Assembly: GCA_965215825.1 (NCBI GenBank)
Contig: CBDCEM010000003.1
Location: forward strand, 372,001 to 436,000
DNA from: JAWPMT01 sp965215825
GTDB lineage: Bacteria; Bacteroidota; Bacteroidia; Cytophagales; Cyclobacteriaceae
Direction of reading: 5' to 3'
DNA length: 64,000 bases
A program made the translations under genes and the position numbers. Positions 9,244-18,624 of this stretch are shown here, piece after piece. Numbering within the stretch: the stretch's first letter is position 1; every line of letters starts with the position of its first letter. The notes beneath the pieces were generated by a model. That model ran no database searches and was not told the DNA's origin. It saw only the letters and a list, made by a program, of their open reading frames with translations.

Positions 9244-10260
9244 ATGAATTTCAATGCAATCCAATTCATAGGGACACAACGATCAGGGTCAAATTTACTT
9301 CGTTTGATGCTCGATTCGCATTCCCAAATATCAGCACCACATCCACCACATTTGTTAAAGACTTTTCGGCCGCTTTTAGAGTACTATGGGGATCTGAGCA
9401 AGATGAGAAACAGGTCCAACCTTGTCAATGATATGTGTGACTGGGTGGAGGCAAACCCTGTGCCTTGGGAAGGTACGATGCTTTCAAGAGGACGGATTAT
9501 TGAAGAATCATCCACGATCATTGATGTGTTTCGACTAATATACGAAGCTAGAATGCAGTTGGATAAAGCAAATATCTGGTGTTGTAAAAGCACTTTCAAT
9601 ATCAATTTTGTGGGTGATCTGGAGTCGGTCATTAAGCCGTTTTATATTTACCTCTATCGTGATGGGAGAGACGTTGCTACTTCGTTTAAGAAAGCGATCG
9701 TAGGGCCTAAGCACATCTACCACCTGGCCAGGAAATGGTCATCTGAACAGGAAGCTGCAAGAGAATTTCTATCAGGAATTCCTACAAAAAGATATATTTC
9801 CCTGTCCTATGAAGATCTTTTAGGAAAGCCAGAAGGTAGTGTGCAGGAGATTTGTGAAAAACTCGGCATAATTTACGAGTCAGAAATGCTGCATTTCTAT
9901 ACATCGAATGAGTCTCGTCGCACTGCGGATTCCGGGGAAATGTGGAAAAATGTACTAAAACCTGTCTTGAGAAACAATTCTGGTAAATATTTAAAGGAAC
10001 TACCGGATTCGGATATCGCTTTATTTGAAAGTATAGCAGGGAATGAGCTTCAGGCTTTAGGTTATCAAAGAGCATCTCATAAATCAATTTCATTTGAGCA
10101 TGAGATACCATTATACGAGGCTCAGAATAGTCAAATGCAGTTTCAGGTAAAACAGAACGCTCCTGTTCAGGATAAATCTAAAAGAGAGGCCCAGGATAAA
10201 TTGATGAAGAAAATTCAAGAACGTCTGCAAGTCTCAAGAAAGAGTCACAGTCCCGTTTAG
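9244..10260 (+). CDS. Sulfotransferase family protein
   Basis: 338 residues, cytoplasmic PAPS-dependent sulfotransferase fold. The 5'-phosphosulfate loop is 'FIGTQRSGSNLLRLML' (residues 8-23) and the 3'-phosphate site is 'YLYRDGRDVATSFKKA' (about 137-152). The last 55 residues are polar and Lys/Gln rich and look disordered. The acceptor is unknown; members of this group sulfate glycans, lipids or small molecules. A second sulfotransferase at 51626-52534 shares only the nucleotide-binding motifs. The gene is monocistronic and its last four bases overlap the stop of the convergent heptose epimerase gene. Confidence 0.88.
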   Translation: MNFNAIQFIGTQRSGSNLLRLMLDSHSQISAPHPPHLLKTFRPLLEYYGDLSKMRNRSNLVNDMCDWVEANPVPWEGTMLSRGRIIEESSTIIDVFRLIYEARMQLDKANIWCCKSTFNINFVGDLESVIKPFYIYLYRDGRDVATSFKKAIVGPKHIYHLARKWSSEQEAAREFLSGIPTKRYISLSYEDLLGKPEGSVQEICEKLGIIYESEMLHFYTSNESRRTADSGEMWKNVLKPVLRNNSGKYLKELPDSDIALFESIAGNELQALGYQRASHKSISFEHEIPLYEAQNSQMQFQVKQNAPVQDKSKREAQDKLMKKIQERLQVSRKSHSPV

Positions 10261-11219
10261 AAATACATATATTCTTTTAAGTAATTCTGAACATAGTCCT
10301 GAACACCTTGCTCAAGGGTCATAAAAGTTTTATCGTACCCAATAGATCGAAGTTTGCTCATCTGGGCTTCAGTGAAATATTGATACTTCTCTCGAATGTC
10401 AGCAGGAGTGTCAATGAAGGATATCTTTGGTTGTAGCCCCATGGCATTAAACACAGCTTTCGTTAGATCTAGAAAAGTGTTAGATCGGCCTGTACCCAGG
10501 TTGTAAATTCCGGAGTTTCGTCGATGGCGCATCAACCAGTACAAAACATTCACGACATCTTGGACATAGATGAAATCCCGTGACTGATGTCCATCTTTAA
10601 ATTCCGGATGGTGCGATCTGAACAATCGCATCTCTCCGTTCTGGGAAATTTGTCGATAGGCGTGATAAACCACGGATGCCATCCTGGATTTGTGGTATTC
10701 ATTAGGGCCATAGACATTAAAAAACTTTAATCCGGTCCAGTAGAAGGGTTGCTCAGTTTGGCCTAATACCCACAGATCAAAATCTTGTTTCGATTGACCG
10801 TAAGGATTTAGCGGTTTCAATTCCTCGATAGCCTGTTCATTATCGCTACTTGGCTCAAAACTTAACCCATAAGTGGCTGCTGAGCTGGCGTATATCAAAG
10901 GAATTTGATAAGCAATACATTTTTTCCACACATCCTTCGAGTAGTCTGTGTTGAGTTGCTTCAATAACAGAGTATCGAACTCTGCTGTATCAGTACGGGC
11001 TCCAAGGTGAAAAATGAACTCTACGTGCCTGAAGTTCTGATCTAACCAATTCGAAAAGGAACCTCGATCTACCTTTTCGAAGCGTTTGCCCTCGAGATTG
11101 CGTTCTTTTTCTTCATTTCCGAAGCGATCTACGGCAATAACATGATTGAAATTTTCATCATTTAGTTTTCGGATCAGGCAACTACCAATAAACCCACCAG
11201 CTCCAGTTACAACTATCAT
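10257..11219 (-). CDS. hldD: ADP-L-glycero-D-manno-heptose-6-epimerase (SDR family)
   Basis: 320 residues, extended short-chain dehydrogenase. The NAD(P) loop TGAGGFIG is at residues 5-12 and the catalytic pair is Tyr140-x3-Lys144 in 'NPYGQSK'. HldD-specific stretches include 'FHLGARTDTAEFD', 'KFFNVYGPNEYHK' and 'DGHQSRDFIYVQDVV'. The enzyme inverts C6 of ADP-D-glycero-heptose, the last step before heptose enters the LPS core. Its start faces the PTPS gene across an 83-bp divergent region; its end overlaps the sulfotransferase stop by four bases. The other heptose pathway genes are not in the window. Confidence 0.9.
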   Translation of the reverse strand: MIVVTGAGGFIGSCLIRKLNDENFNHVIAVDRFGNEEKERNLEGKRFEKVDRGSFSNWLDQNFRHVEFIFHLGARTDTAEFDTLLLKQLNTDYSKDVWKKCIAYQIPLIYASSAATYGLSFEPSSDNEQAIEELKPLNPYGQSKQDFDLWVLGQTEQPFYWTGLKFFNVYGPNEYHKSRMASVVYHAYRQISQNGEMRLFRSHHPEFKDGHQSRDFIYVQDVVNVLYWLMRHRRNSGIYNLGTGRSNTFLDLTKAVFNAMGLQPKISFIDTPADIREKYQYFTEAQMSKLRSIGYDKTFMTLEQGVQDYVQNYLKEYMYF

Positions 11220-11278
11220 GTAGCGAAAGTAGTCAGCACCATTTCACGGAGCAACTAAAATGGTGTGGTAGAACGCCT

Positions 11279-11286
11279 TATCTTTG
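11279..11286 (+). promoter_or_regulatory. Bacteroidota -7 element before the PTPS/QueD gene
   Basis: TATCTTTG is an exact match to the Bacteroidota TAnnTTTG consensus, 16 bases before the ATG at 11303. No good TTTG -33 box is seen, so the call rests on the -7 element and its location in a short divergent intergenic region. Confidence 0.55.
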
Positions 11287-11302
11287 TGCTTGAAATGGCG
11301 AA

Positions 11303-11725
11303 ATGATGATTTATGTAAGTAGGAAAGAGCATTTCAACGCAGCTCATAAACTGTACAATCCCAAATGGAGCAAAGAGAAGAATGCTGAAGTTTTTGGGCC
11401 TTGTGCCAACGAGAATTGGCACGGGCATAATTTCGATTTGATTGTTACAGTAAAGGGAATTCCGGATCCGGAAACTGGATTTGTCGTTGACCTAAAGAAC
11501 CTTAGTGAATTATTGAAGGCTGAGATTACGGAAAAAGTGGATCATAAAAACCTGAACATAGATGTTCCATTTATGAAAGATATTTTACCAAGTTGCGAAA
11601 ATCTCATCTACCAGTTTTGGCAAATTTTGGATCCCAAAGTGAAGGAAATAGCCCCCAAAGCACAATTGCATTCCTTGAAATTGTATGAGACGCCAAGAAA
11701 TTTTGTAGAATACTTCGGCGAATGA
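11303..11725 (+). CDS. queD: 6-pyruvoyltetrahydropterin synthase / QueD family protein
   Basis: 140 residues, the size of a single T-fold subunit. Zinc ligands are His15 in 'HFNAAHKL', His40 and His42 in 'WHGHNF'; the catalytic Cys34 precedes them in 'FGPCANENWHGH', and a downstream 'VVDLKNL' with 'DHKNLN' supplies the Asp/His relay. QueD makes 6-carboxy-tetrahydropterin for queuosine; PTPS makes pyruvoyl-tetrahydropterin. The short Cys-x5-HGH spacing fits the QueD/PTPS group broadly, and no other queuosine gene is adjacent, so the exact reaction is open. It lies 28 bases upstream of lpxB and is probably co-transcribed with it. Confidence 0.82.
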   Translation: MMIYVSRKEHFNAAHKLYNPKWSKEKNAEVFGPCANENWHGHNFDLIVTVKGIPDPETGFVVDLKNLSELLKAEITEKVDHKNLNIDVPFMKDILPSCENLIYQFWQILDPKVKEIAPKAQLHSLKLYETPRNFVEYFGE

Positions 11726-11753
11726 ATCTCAATGAGGTAAAGATTCCGTTGCA

Positions 11754-12854
11754 TTGAAATATTTTCTGATTGCCGGAGAAAGGTCTGGAGATTTACACGG
11801 GGCATTCCTTGTAAGAAAGATACTGGAGTTGGATTCAGCAGCTGAGGTTATTGGTTATGGTGGAGATCAGATGGCTCAGGCTGGGATGAAACTCATTTCT
11901 CACTATAAGGAAATTTCCTTTATGGGTTTCATCGAAGTGATTCAGAACATTCGTTTGATTTCCAAAAGAATTAAAGAATGTCAGCAGGCTATTTTGGATT
12001 TTCAGCCAGATGCACTTGTCTTAATTGATTTTCCAGGATTCAATTTAAGAATTGCACGCTTCGCAAAAGGACATCAATTGAACGTTTCATATTACATTGC
12101 TCCAAAAGTATGGGCATGGAAGGAAAGTCGTGTTAAAGCAATAAAGAAACACGTCGACCGATTGTACAGCATTCTCCCTTTTGAAATAGCGTTCTTCAAG
12201 AAGCACAATTATGTAATTCACTATGTGGGCAATCCTGTTGTAGAAGAGATTGAACAACATGGTTTTGAGACTTTACCTTTGAAAGAGCTTAATGGTCCCA
12301 AGATTGCTTATTTGCCAGGCAGCAGGGTTCAGGAAGTTAAGACTTCCATCCGCATGATAATAGAGTGTACGAGCCTGAAGCCTGACTACCATTTTCTGGT
12401 AGCTGCTGTTGATAATGTCGATGAGAGCTATTATGAACCATTAAAGCACCTTCCTAACGTACATGTCTATTCTGGGATGACCTATGAAGTGCTCAAGGCC
12501 TCAGACGCAGCCATTGTTACATCTGGCACAGCTACATTGGAAACTGCGATACTCAACGTCCCCCAGGTTGTTTGTTACAAGACGAGTAGTATTTCTTACT
12601 GGGTAGCAAGAGCGTTGATCAAAGTCCGGTTTTTATCTCTGGTGAATTTGATTCTGGACGAGAGGATTGTTCAGGAGTACGTTCAGGATCAGTATATCCC
12701 ATCTATGGTATTGACCGAAATTGATAAGATATTAGAAGATGAAGAGTATCGTCAACAAATGCTAGACAATTACAAGAGGCTCAGCAAACAAATTGGAACA
12801 AATTCTGCTTCAACAAAGGTCGCAGAGGATTTGGTTAGCTGGATCAGGAATTGA
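11754..12854 (+). CDS. lpxB: Lipid-A-disaccharide synthase
   Basis: 366 residues, close to the family norm, read from a TTG start because 'KYFLIAGERSGDLHG' is the expected LpxB N terminus. Other conserved stretches are 'EISFMGFIEVI', 'LIDFPGFNLRIA', 'YYIAPKVWAWKESR', 'LPFEIAFFKKH', 'LPGSRVQEVK' and 'TSGTATLETA'. LpxB is a peripheral inner-membrane GT19 enzyme that joins UDP-diacylglucosamine to lipid X, forming the lipid A disaccharide. This fits the nearby heptose epimerase in supporting an LPS-bearing envelope. Its stop is one base from the clpX stop on the other strand. Confidence 0.95.
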   Translation: MKYFLIAGERSGDLHGAFLVRKILELDSAAEVIGYGGDQMAQAGMKLISHYKEISFMGFIEVIQNIRLISKRIKECQQAILDFQPDALVLIDFPGFNLRIARFAKGHQLNVSYYIAPKVWAWKESRVKAIKKHVDRLYSILPFEIAFFKKHNYVIHYVGNPVVEEIEQHGFETLPLKELNGPKIAYLPGSRVQEVKTSIRMIIECTSLKPDYHFLVAAVDNVDESYYEPLKHLPNVHVYSGMTYEVLKASDAAIVTSGTATLETAILNVPQVVCYKTSSISYWVARALIKVRFLSLVNLILDERIVQEYVQDQYIPSMVLTEIDKILEDEEYRQQMLDNYKRLSKQIGTNSASTKVAEDLVSWIRN

Positions 12855-12855
12855 A

Positions 12856-14085
12856 TTAAGCAGCCTTGAGTTTCTTGAATTTACTCTTCTCGAATTTTTG
12901 CTCCGCGTAGGGCCGATCAATCACAATCTCTTTGACATCCTCAGCAGAAGGAATTTCGAACATCGCGTCAGTTATGATGGCTTCAAAAATGGAGCGTAAA
13001 CCTCTGGCTCCAAGCTTAAATTCCATGGCTTTCTCTACAATGTAATCCAAAGCTCCTTCTTCGAGCTCCAGTTTTACATCTTCCATTTCAAAGAGCTTCT
13101 GATATTGTTTAATCAAAGCGTTCTTTGGCTCTTTCAGAATCTTCTTCAAAGCATCCTCATTGAGAGGATCAAGATGCGTCAGTACAGGGAGACGGCCAAT
13201 CAACTCAGGGATCAGGCCAAAGCTTTTCAGGTCTTGAGCTGTGATGTATTGAAGTAAATTAGATTTATCCAGGTGTTGAAAATCATTATCCTCCTCACTC
13301 ACAAATCCAATAGGTCGCGTGTTGAGTCGATTGCCAATGTGTCGTTCTATTCCGTCAAAAGCACCGCCACAAATAAATAAGATGTTCTCAGTATTTACAG
13401 AGATCATTTTCTGATCTGGGTGTTTACGGCCACCTTGCGGAGGAACATTTACACTAGTACCCTCCAGCAACTTTAATAAAGCTTGCTGAACACCTTCTCC
13501 GCTCACATCTCTTGTTATCGAAGGATTGTCCGATTTTCTGGCAATCTTATCCAATTCATCAATGTAAACGATGCCTCGTTCAGCAGATTCAACTTCGTAA
13601 TTCGCTGCTTGGAGCAATCGAGTCAATATACTTTCAACATCCTCCCCTACATAACCTGCCTCCGTGAGTACGGTTGCATCGGCAATACAAAAAGGCACTT
13701 GCAGAATTTTGGCTAGCGTACGAGCCAGATAAGTCTTACCTGTTCCTGTCTGACCTACCATCACAATGTTAGATTTTTCAATCACCACATCATCATTATT
13801 CTTATGCTGCATTAGTCGCTTGTAGTGATTGTAGACAGCAACCGACATGTATCTTTTTGCCTCATCTTGTCCAACCACAAATTCATCCAGATGTCGTTTC
13901 ATATCGATCGGTTTGATCAGATTGAAATTTGGCGTTTCAGGATCATCCTTGGTTTTCAGCTCCTCATTGAGGATCTGCTGAGCTTGCGTGATACATTTGT
14001 CACAAATGTGAGCATGAATTCCTGAGATCATCAGGTCTACATCCTTCTTATTTCGTCCGCAAAAACTACAAGTGACTTGTGCCAT
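12856..14085 (-). CDS. clpX: ATP-dependent Clp protease ATP-binding subunit ClpX
   Basis: 409 residues. The N-terminal zinc finger has Cys6, Cys9, Cys28 and Cys31. The AAA+ core has Walker A GQTGTGKT (111-118), Walker B 'IVYIDELDK' (172-180) and the pore loop 'GYVGEDVE'. The ClpP-docking tripeptide IGF is at 259-261, so the protein should pair with the ClpP encoded just upstream. ClpX unfolds tagged proteins and feeds them to ClpP. The clpX start is 11 bases after the clpP stop, making a clpP-clpX operon on the minus strand. Confidence 0.97.
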   Translation of the reverse strand: MAQVTCSFCGRNKKDVDLMISGIHAHICDKCITQAQQILNEELKTKDDPETPNFNLIKPIDMKRHLDEFVVGQDEAKRYMSVAVYNHYKRLMQHKNNDDVVIEKSNIVMVGQTGTGKTYLARTLAKILQVPFCIADATVLTEAGYVGEDVESILTRLLQAANYEVESAERGIVYIDELDKIARKSDNPSITRDVSGEGVQQALLKLLEGTSVNVPPQGGRKHPDQKMISVNTENILFICGGAFDGIERHIGNRLNTRPIGFVSEEDNDFQHLDKSNLLQYITAQDLKSFGLIPELIGRLPVLTHLDPLNEDALKKILKEPKNALIKQYQKLFEMEDVKLELEEGALDYIVEKAMEFKLGARGLRSIFEAIITDAMFEIPSAEDVKEIVIDRPYAEQKFEKSKFKKLKAA

Positions 14086-14096
14086 AAATTGTTGAT

Positions 14097-14765
14097 TTAC
14101 TTTTTGATTAACACCTCATCGATCAAGCCATATTCCTTGGCTTCAGCGGCCCTCATCCAGTAGTCCCTGTCAGAGTCTTGTTCAATCTGTTCGTATGTCT
14201 TACCAGTGTGTTCTGCCAGAATAGTATATAGATCTTTTCTCAACTCTTGCATTTGTTTCAAGGTGATTTCCATATCTCTGGATTGACCTTGCATGCCTCC
14301 ACTAGGTTGATGGATCATGATTCTTGAGTGAGGCAACGCAGACCGTTTGCCTTTTGATCCCCCTGCCATGAGAACGGCACCCATAGAAGCTGCCATACCC
14401 GTACAAATTGTTGCTACATCTGGTCCGACATACTGCATTGTATCATACATTCCAAGGCCCGCGTAGACAGAACCTCCAGGGCTGTTGATGTACAATAGAA
14501 TATCTTTTTTCGCGTCTACAGACTCCAGAAAAAGCAATTGAGCGGTAATGATGTTGGCGATATTTTCCTCAACCTGCATGCCAAGGAAAATAATCCGATC
14601 CATGATCAACCTGGAGAATACGTCAATTTCAGCAAAACGGGTGGGACGCTCCTCAATTACTGACCTTGTCATATTCTCGACTCGGTCTGCGTAGGCGTCA
14701 AAAGTTAGCCCGTTAATTCCCTGTCCTTTAACTGCGAATTTTCTAAATTCTTCTTTATTAATCAT
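14097..14765 (-). CDS. clpP: ATP-dependent Clp protease proteolytic subunit ClpP
   Basis: 222 residues, with the complete serine-protease triad: Ser127 in 'TGMAASMGAV', His152 in 'SRIMIHQPSGG' and Asp201 in 'DRDYWM'. ClpP forms the double-heptamer proteolytic chamber. The first 30 residues are a little longer than in E. coli and may be a propeptide. The gene is second in the order tig-clpP-clpX, but a terminator sits between tig and clpP, so clpPX probably also has its own promoter just upstream of its start. Confidence 0.97.
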   Translation of the reverse strand: MINKEEFRKFAVKGQGINGLTFDAYADRVENMTRSVIEERPTRFAEIDVFSRLIMDRIIFLGMQVEENIANIITAQLLFLESVDAKKDILLYINSPGGSVYAGLGMYDTMQYVGPDVATICTGMAASMGAVLMAGGSKGKRSALPHSRIMIHQPSGGMQGQSRDMEITLKQMQELRKDLYTILAEHTGKTYEQIEQDSDRDYWMRAAEAKEYGLIDEVLIKK

Positions 14766-14790
14766 CTATGTGTAGTGCGTATTTGAACAA

Positions 14791-14820
14791 AAATAAAAAA
14801 AGTCCTCTTAAGTGAGGACT
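14791..14820 (-). terminator. Terminator downstream of tig
   Basis: On the minus strand a 7-bp stem (AGTCCTC / GAGGACT) with a short TTAA-type loop is followed by a run of seven T (plus-strand A 14794-14800). It follows the tig stop by about 40 bases and precedes clpP, so it should reduce read-through into clpPX. Confidence 0.85.
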
Positions 14821-14857
14821 TATATATAACTCATTAACAATATCTAAAGTTCTTTCA

Positions 14858-16183
14858 TTAAATCAAATTACGGAACTCTTCTTGAGTGACCTCTTTCTCT
14901 TTAATCGTTATTTCTTCTTTTAGATACTCGAAGACCTTAGTTCCTTTCACTTGGTTGAACACTTTCATATAATTATTGCCATTCTCACCCTGCAAATAAT
15001 TATTTGCAAACTGATCAAGTTGATCACCCAATTGTTCGGCAATCGCAGGCCCTCCAAATTGCTGAAGAATTTGAGCCCTTGCCTCTACCATCACATCTTC
15101 GTGCTCCACTTTCAGGTCATTGTCTGTAGAGATTTTGTCACTGATAAGAGACCACTGTAGCTCTTTTGCATACTGATCGTACTCCAGGTCCAGAAGTTCA
15201 TCAGTCATATTCTCGTTGGTGGCTTTCAGCCAGGTCTTCAAAAAAGCATCAGGCAAGGAAATAGCTGCTTTTTTTACCAACTCATCCTTCACTTTGATAA
15301 AAAAGAGTTGATCGCTCTCCTTATTATAATTCTGAGCGAGGGTTTCATTCACTTTTTCCCTGAAGACTTCTTCAGTCTCCACATTCCCTGCACCAAAGGT
15401 TTTATCAAATAGCTCTTGATTGACATCCGCAGGAGTAGTATGAGTGATGCCTTTTATAGTAAATTCATACTTTGCCTTGGCAGTCTTCACCTGATCAGCA
15501 GTCAAACCTGCCAGTCGGGTGATGTATTCGGCATCCTTGAAAAACTTCTTGCCATCTATGGTTAGTGTACTGTCTACTTTCAGGCCCTTGAATTTGTTGA
15601 TGCCGGCTTTTTCACATTCCCTCAATTCAATAGAGATCTCTCTATCTAATTCAATACTCTCAGATATGATTTGGCCAATGATCGTATCGCCTTCAGAAAC
15701 CTCTTCGGCGGGGTTTGCTTCACCAAATTGCCGTTGAAGATTTCCTATCGTCTCTTCGATCACCGAGTCATCTATTTTGATCTTGGCAAAATCAACTTTG
15801 ATTTTTTTGTCGACCTTCAATTCAAAGTCACCAGCATAACCTGCATCATAGGTAAATTCAAATTCTTTCTGAGTTTCCCAGTTGATGGCCTCCATCTCAT
15901 CTCGGCGAGGCATAGGCTCACCAAGAATTCTCAAATCGCTTTCACGTATGTACTTGGTAAGTTCTTCACCTAGGATTCTGTTGATCTCTTCTGCCAGAAT
16001 AGACTTTCCGTACATCTTTCTGATGAGTCCCTGAGGAACCTTCCCCGGACGAAACCCCTTCAGGTTAGCTTTTTTACTGAAGTCCTTTATTTTTTGGTCA
16101 ACACCTTGTTGATAATCCTCTTGCTTTAGGCTAATTTTAATTAAGGCCTCGTTGTTTTCGGTTTTATCAAGTGAGATATCCAA
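14858..16183 (-). CDS. tig: Trigger factor (ribosome-associated chaperone)
   Basis: 441 residues, in line with Bacteroidota trigger factors. The N-terminal ribosome-binding region has the signature 'KANLKGFRPGKVP' (about residues 34-46). A central FKBP-like segment follows (about 155-250, from 'GDTIIGQI'), then a long helical C-terminal arm region. The protein binds near the nascent-chain exit of the 50S subunit and shields emerging chains. The conserved neighbourhood with clpP and clpX supports the call. The central segment lacks an obvious canonical FKBP active-site pattern, so prolyl isomerase activity is uncertain. Confidence 0.95.
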   Translation of the reverse strand: MDISLDKTENNEALIKISLKQEDYQQGVDQKIKDFSKKANLKGFRPGKVPQGLIRKMYGKSILAEEINRILGEELTKYIRESDLRILGEPMPRRDEMEAINWETQKEFEFTYDAGYAGDFELKVDKKIKVDFAKIKIDDSVIEETIGNLQRQFGEANPAEEVSEGDTIIGQIISESIELDREISIELRECEKAGINKFKGLKVDSTLTIDGKKFFKDAEYITRLAGLTADQVKTAKAKYEFTIKGITHTTPADVNQELFDKTFGAGNVETEEVFREKVNETLAQNYNKESDQLFFIKVKDELVKKAAISLPDAFLKTWLKATNENMTDELLDLEYDQYAKELQWSLISDKISTDNDLKVEHEDVMVEARAQILQQFGGPAIAEQLGDQLDQFANNYLQGENGNNYMKVFNQVKGTKVFEYLKEEITIKEKEVTQEEFRNLI

Positions 16184-16215
16184 TTTTGAAATAATTTAAG
16201 ATGTCATTTAAAACT

Positions 16216-16251
16216 AAAAAACCCCCTTATGATTACAAGTCATAAGAGGGT
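16216..16251 (-). terminator. Terminator after tRNA-Leu(UAG)
   Basis: Minus-strand hairpin with a long stem (CCCTCTTATGA pairing with TCATAAGGGGG, one wobble) and a loop of about seven bases, followed by six T. It starts six bases after the tRNA 3' end and separates it from tig. Confidence 0.88.
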
Positions 16252-16256
16252 AATTG

Positions 16257-16338
16257 TGCGGATGGAGGGACTCGAACCCCCATGCCTCGCGGCGCTAGAT
16301 CCTAAGTCTAGTGCGTCTACCAATTTCGCCACATCCGC
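16257..16338 (-). tRNA. tRNA-Leu (anticodon UAG)
   Basis: 82 nt. Acceptor GCGGATG pairs with CATCCGC and the discriminator base is A. The D arm has 'GGCGAAATTGGTAGAC', the anticodon stem CTAGA/TCTAG holds loop CTTAGGA with anticodon TAG, there is a long class-II variable arm, and the T arm contains GTTCGAGTC. CCA is not encoded. A 7-of-8 match to the -7 consensus (TATCTTCG on the minus strand, 16351-16358) lies just upstream. Confidence 0.96.
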
Positions 16339-16405
16339 AAAATCGGAGTGCGAAGATAACTAAAAAAATATATCTATGCATTTTTGTTTAAGTATTTGTA
16401 AATAA

Positions 16406-18622
16406 ATGCGTGAATCCGAACAGGAAGAAGAAAAGAAACTAATCGTTCGTAAATACCGAACACTTCTCCGTCATGCAAAACCGGTATTAAATGACAAGGA
16501 CGCCAAAATTATAAGAAAGGCATTCAATACCTCAATGGAGGCTCATCAGGGCATGAGACGCAGATCTGGAGAACCCTATATTTTCCACCCAATTGAAGTT
16601 TCCTTGATTTGTGTGGATGAGATAGGCCTGGGTACGACTTCCATCGTTGCAGCACTACTACATGACGTAGTAGAAGATACAGAGATTCAGCTATCCGATA
16701 TCGAAAGACTCTTTGGCCCTAAGGTGGCCAAAATCATAGATGGTCTTACCAAGATTTCAGGAGTTTTCGATCAAGGATCTTCCCAGCAAGCTGAAAATTT
16801 CCGAAAAATGATTCTAACCCTCTCCGAGGATGTTCGAGTTATTTTAATCAAGTTGGCGGATAGGCTGCACAATATGAGGACGCTCGATAGTATGCCGCGA
16901 GACAAACAACTAAAAATAGCTTCGGAGACTAAGTTTATTTATGCCCCTCTGGCACATCGCCTGGGCTTGTATGCCATAAAATCGGAACTGGAGGACCTTT
17001 GCCTGAAGATTACGGAGAATGAAGTCTATGTTGATGTGGCTAATAAGATCAACGCTACTCGACAGGCACGCAATAAATTCATAAGGAATTTTGTAAAGCC
17101 AATAAAAGATTCACTTGATGCATTAAATGTTCAGTACGAGATCAAAGGAAGACCAAAATCCATCAATTCCATCTGGAGTAAGATGCAAAAACAAGGAGTT
17201 CCTTTTGAGGAAGTTTATGACCTCTTTGCTATTCGGATCATTTTGGAGACACCCGAACGTTGGGAAAAGGCACTTTGCTGGCAGGCATATTCTATCGTTA
17301 CAGATTTTTATCAACCTAACCCCGAAAGATTGAGAGATTGGATATCTATGCCCAAGGCCAATGGATATGAGTCATTACATACTACAGTAATGAGTGACAT
17401 AGGCCAGTGGGTAGAAGTACAGATCCGGACGAAGCGGATGGATGATATCGCAGAAAAAGGATATGCCGCTCATTGGAAATATAAGGAGAACAGTGGGGGA
17501 CAAAACGAAATGGGGTTGGAGATGTGGATTACAAAGGTTAGAGAAGTTCTTGAACAAAGCGATTCAAATGCAATCGAATTCGTCGATGACTTCAGATCCA
17601 ATCTTTATAGTGAGGAGGTATTCACATTTACACCAAAGGGTGATCTCGTCACGCTTCCAAATGGTGCTGCCACATTAGACTTTGCATTTGATATTCATAC
17701 GGAGATAGGAGCCAGATGCATAGGTGCCAAGGTCAACCAAAAACTGGTGCCACTTAATTACAAATTTAAGAACGGCGATCAGGTAGAAATACTCACATCC
17801 AAGAAACAAAAACCTAGTGAGGATTGGCTAAAATATGTCGTCAGTTCGAAGGCAAAAAGCGGGATCAAAGAAGCACTTAAAGAAGAAAGGAAAAAATACG
17901 CTGCGGAGGGAAAAGAAGTAGTCAAAAGGAAATTAAAACAGATCAAACAACCTTTCGATCAGGCAACGCTTAGCAAAATGGTTACCTTTTTTAACGTACC
18001 TACTCCAACCGAGCTGTACTTCTTAATTGGCAAAGGGAAAATTGAGCACAATGACATAAAGAAGTTTCATGACAACCCAATCCAGGAGAAATCACAAAAG
18101 TCTGTTAACACGCCGGCGCTTAAAGCGACAAAAACAAAACCGAGAGATAAGAGTCACAAATCGGACCTCTTACTTATAGGTGAAGACAAAGATGTTCTGG
18201 ATTATAAACTATCAAAATGTTGTAATCCTATCCCGGGCGATGATGTTTTTGGCTTCGTCACCGTAGCCGAAGGAATCAAAGTGCATCGGACTAATTGTCC
18301 CAATGCTCCGGAATTACTATCCAACTATGGGTATCGGGTGGTCAAGGCTCAATGGGCCTCTCAGCAAGACACAACATTCGAAGCGGCCATTAAGATTATT
18401 GGAACAGATAGACTTGGTTTAATCTCTGACGTGTCAAATGTTATTTCAAGTGAACTACGGATCAACATGCGTTCAATGAAAATCAATACCGAGGGAGGAA
18501 TCTTTGAGGGAGAGATACAGTTATACATAGAGGACACTGTACACCTGGATCTTATGATTAGGAAATTGGAAAGTGTCGAGGGAGTGCTTAATGTTTCCCG
18601 ATACAGCAATAATGAGATTTGA
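16406..18622 (+). CDS. Bifunctional (p)ppGpp synthetase/hydrolase (Rel/SpoT type)
   Basis: 738 residues with the full long-RSH layout. The HD hydrolase domain has His61, His86-Asp87 and the 'EDTE' motif at 90-93, so hydrolysis should be active. The synthetase domain contains 'GRPKSINSIWSKM' (248-260) and 'YDLFAIRIIL' (271-280). TGS ('TPKGDLVTLPNGAATLDFA'), a Cys-containing zinc-finger/CC region ('SKCCNPIPGDDVFGF') and a C-terminal ACT domain follow. This cytoplasmic enzyme makes and degrades the alarmone during starvation. The ATG is supported by a usual RSH N terminus. It lies 14 bases upstream of the Fur-family gene, in the same direction. Confidence 0.95.
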   Translation: MRESEQEEEKKLIVRKYRTLLRHAKPVLNDKDAKIIRKAFNTSMEAHQGMRRRSGEPYIFHPIEVSLICVDEIGLGTTSIVAALLHDVVEDTEIQLSDIERLFGPKVAKIIDGLTKISGVFDQGSSQQAENFRKMILTLSEDVRVILIKLADRLHNMRTLDSMPRDKQLKIASETKFIYAPLAHRLGLYAIKSELEDLCLKITENEVYVDVANKINATRQARNKFIRNFVKPIKDSLDALNVQYEIKGRPKSINSIWSKMQKQGVPFEEVYDLFAIRIILETPERWEKALCWQAYSIVTDFYQPNPERLRDWISMPKANGYESLHTTVMSDIGQWVEVQIRTKRMDDIAEKGYAAHWKYKENSGGQNEMGLEMWITKVREVLEQSDSNAIEFVDDFRSNLYSEEVFTFTPKGDLVTLPNGAATLDFAFDIHTEIGARCIGAKVNQKLVPLNYKFKNGDQVEILTSKKQKPSEDWLKYVVSSKAKSGIKEALKEERKKYAAEGKEVVKRKLKQIKQPFDQATLSKMVTFFNVPTPTELYFLIGKGKIEHNDIKKFHDNPIQEKSQKSVNTPALKATKTKPRDKSHKSDLLLIGEDKDVLDYKLSKCCNPIPGDDVFGFVTVAEGIKVHRTNCPNAPELLSNYGYRVVKAQWASQQDTTFEAAIKIIGTDRLGLISDVSNVISSELRINMRSMKINTEGGIFEGEIQLYIEDTVHLDLMIRKLESVEGVLNVSRYSNNEI

Positions 18623-18624
18623 TC

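Noticed and set aside
14950..15973. Plus-strand ORFs of 69-100 codons opposite tig
   Set aside because: They are antisense shadows of the strongly conserved trigger factor frame, with no start context or family text.
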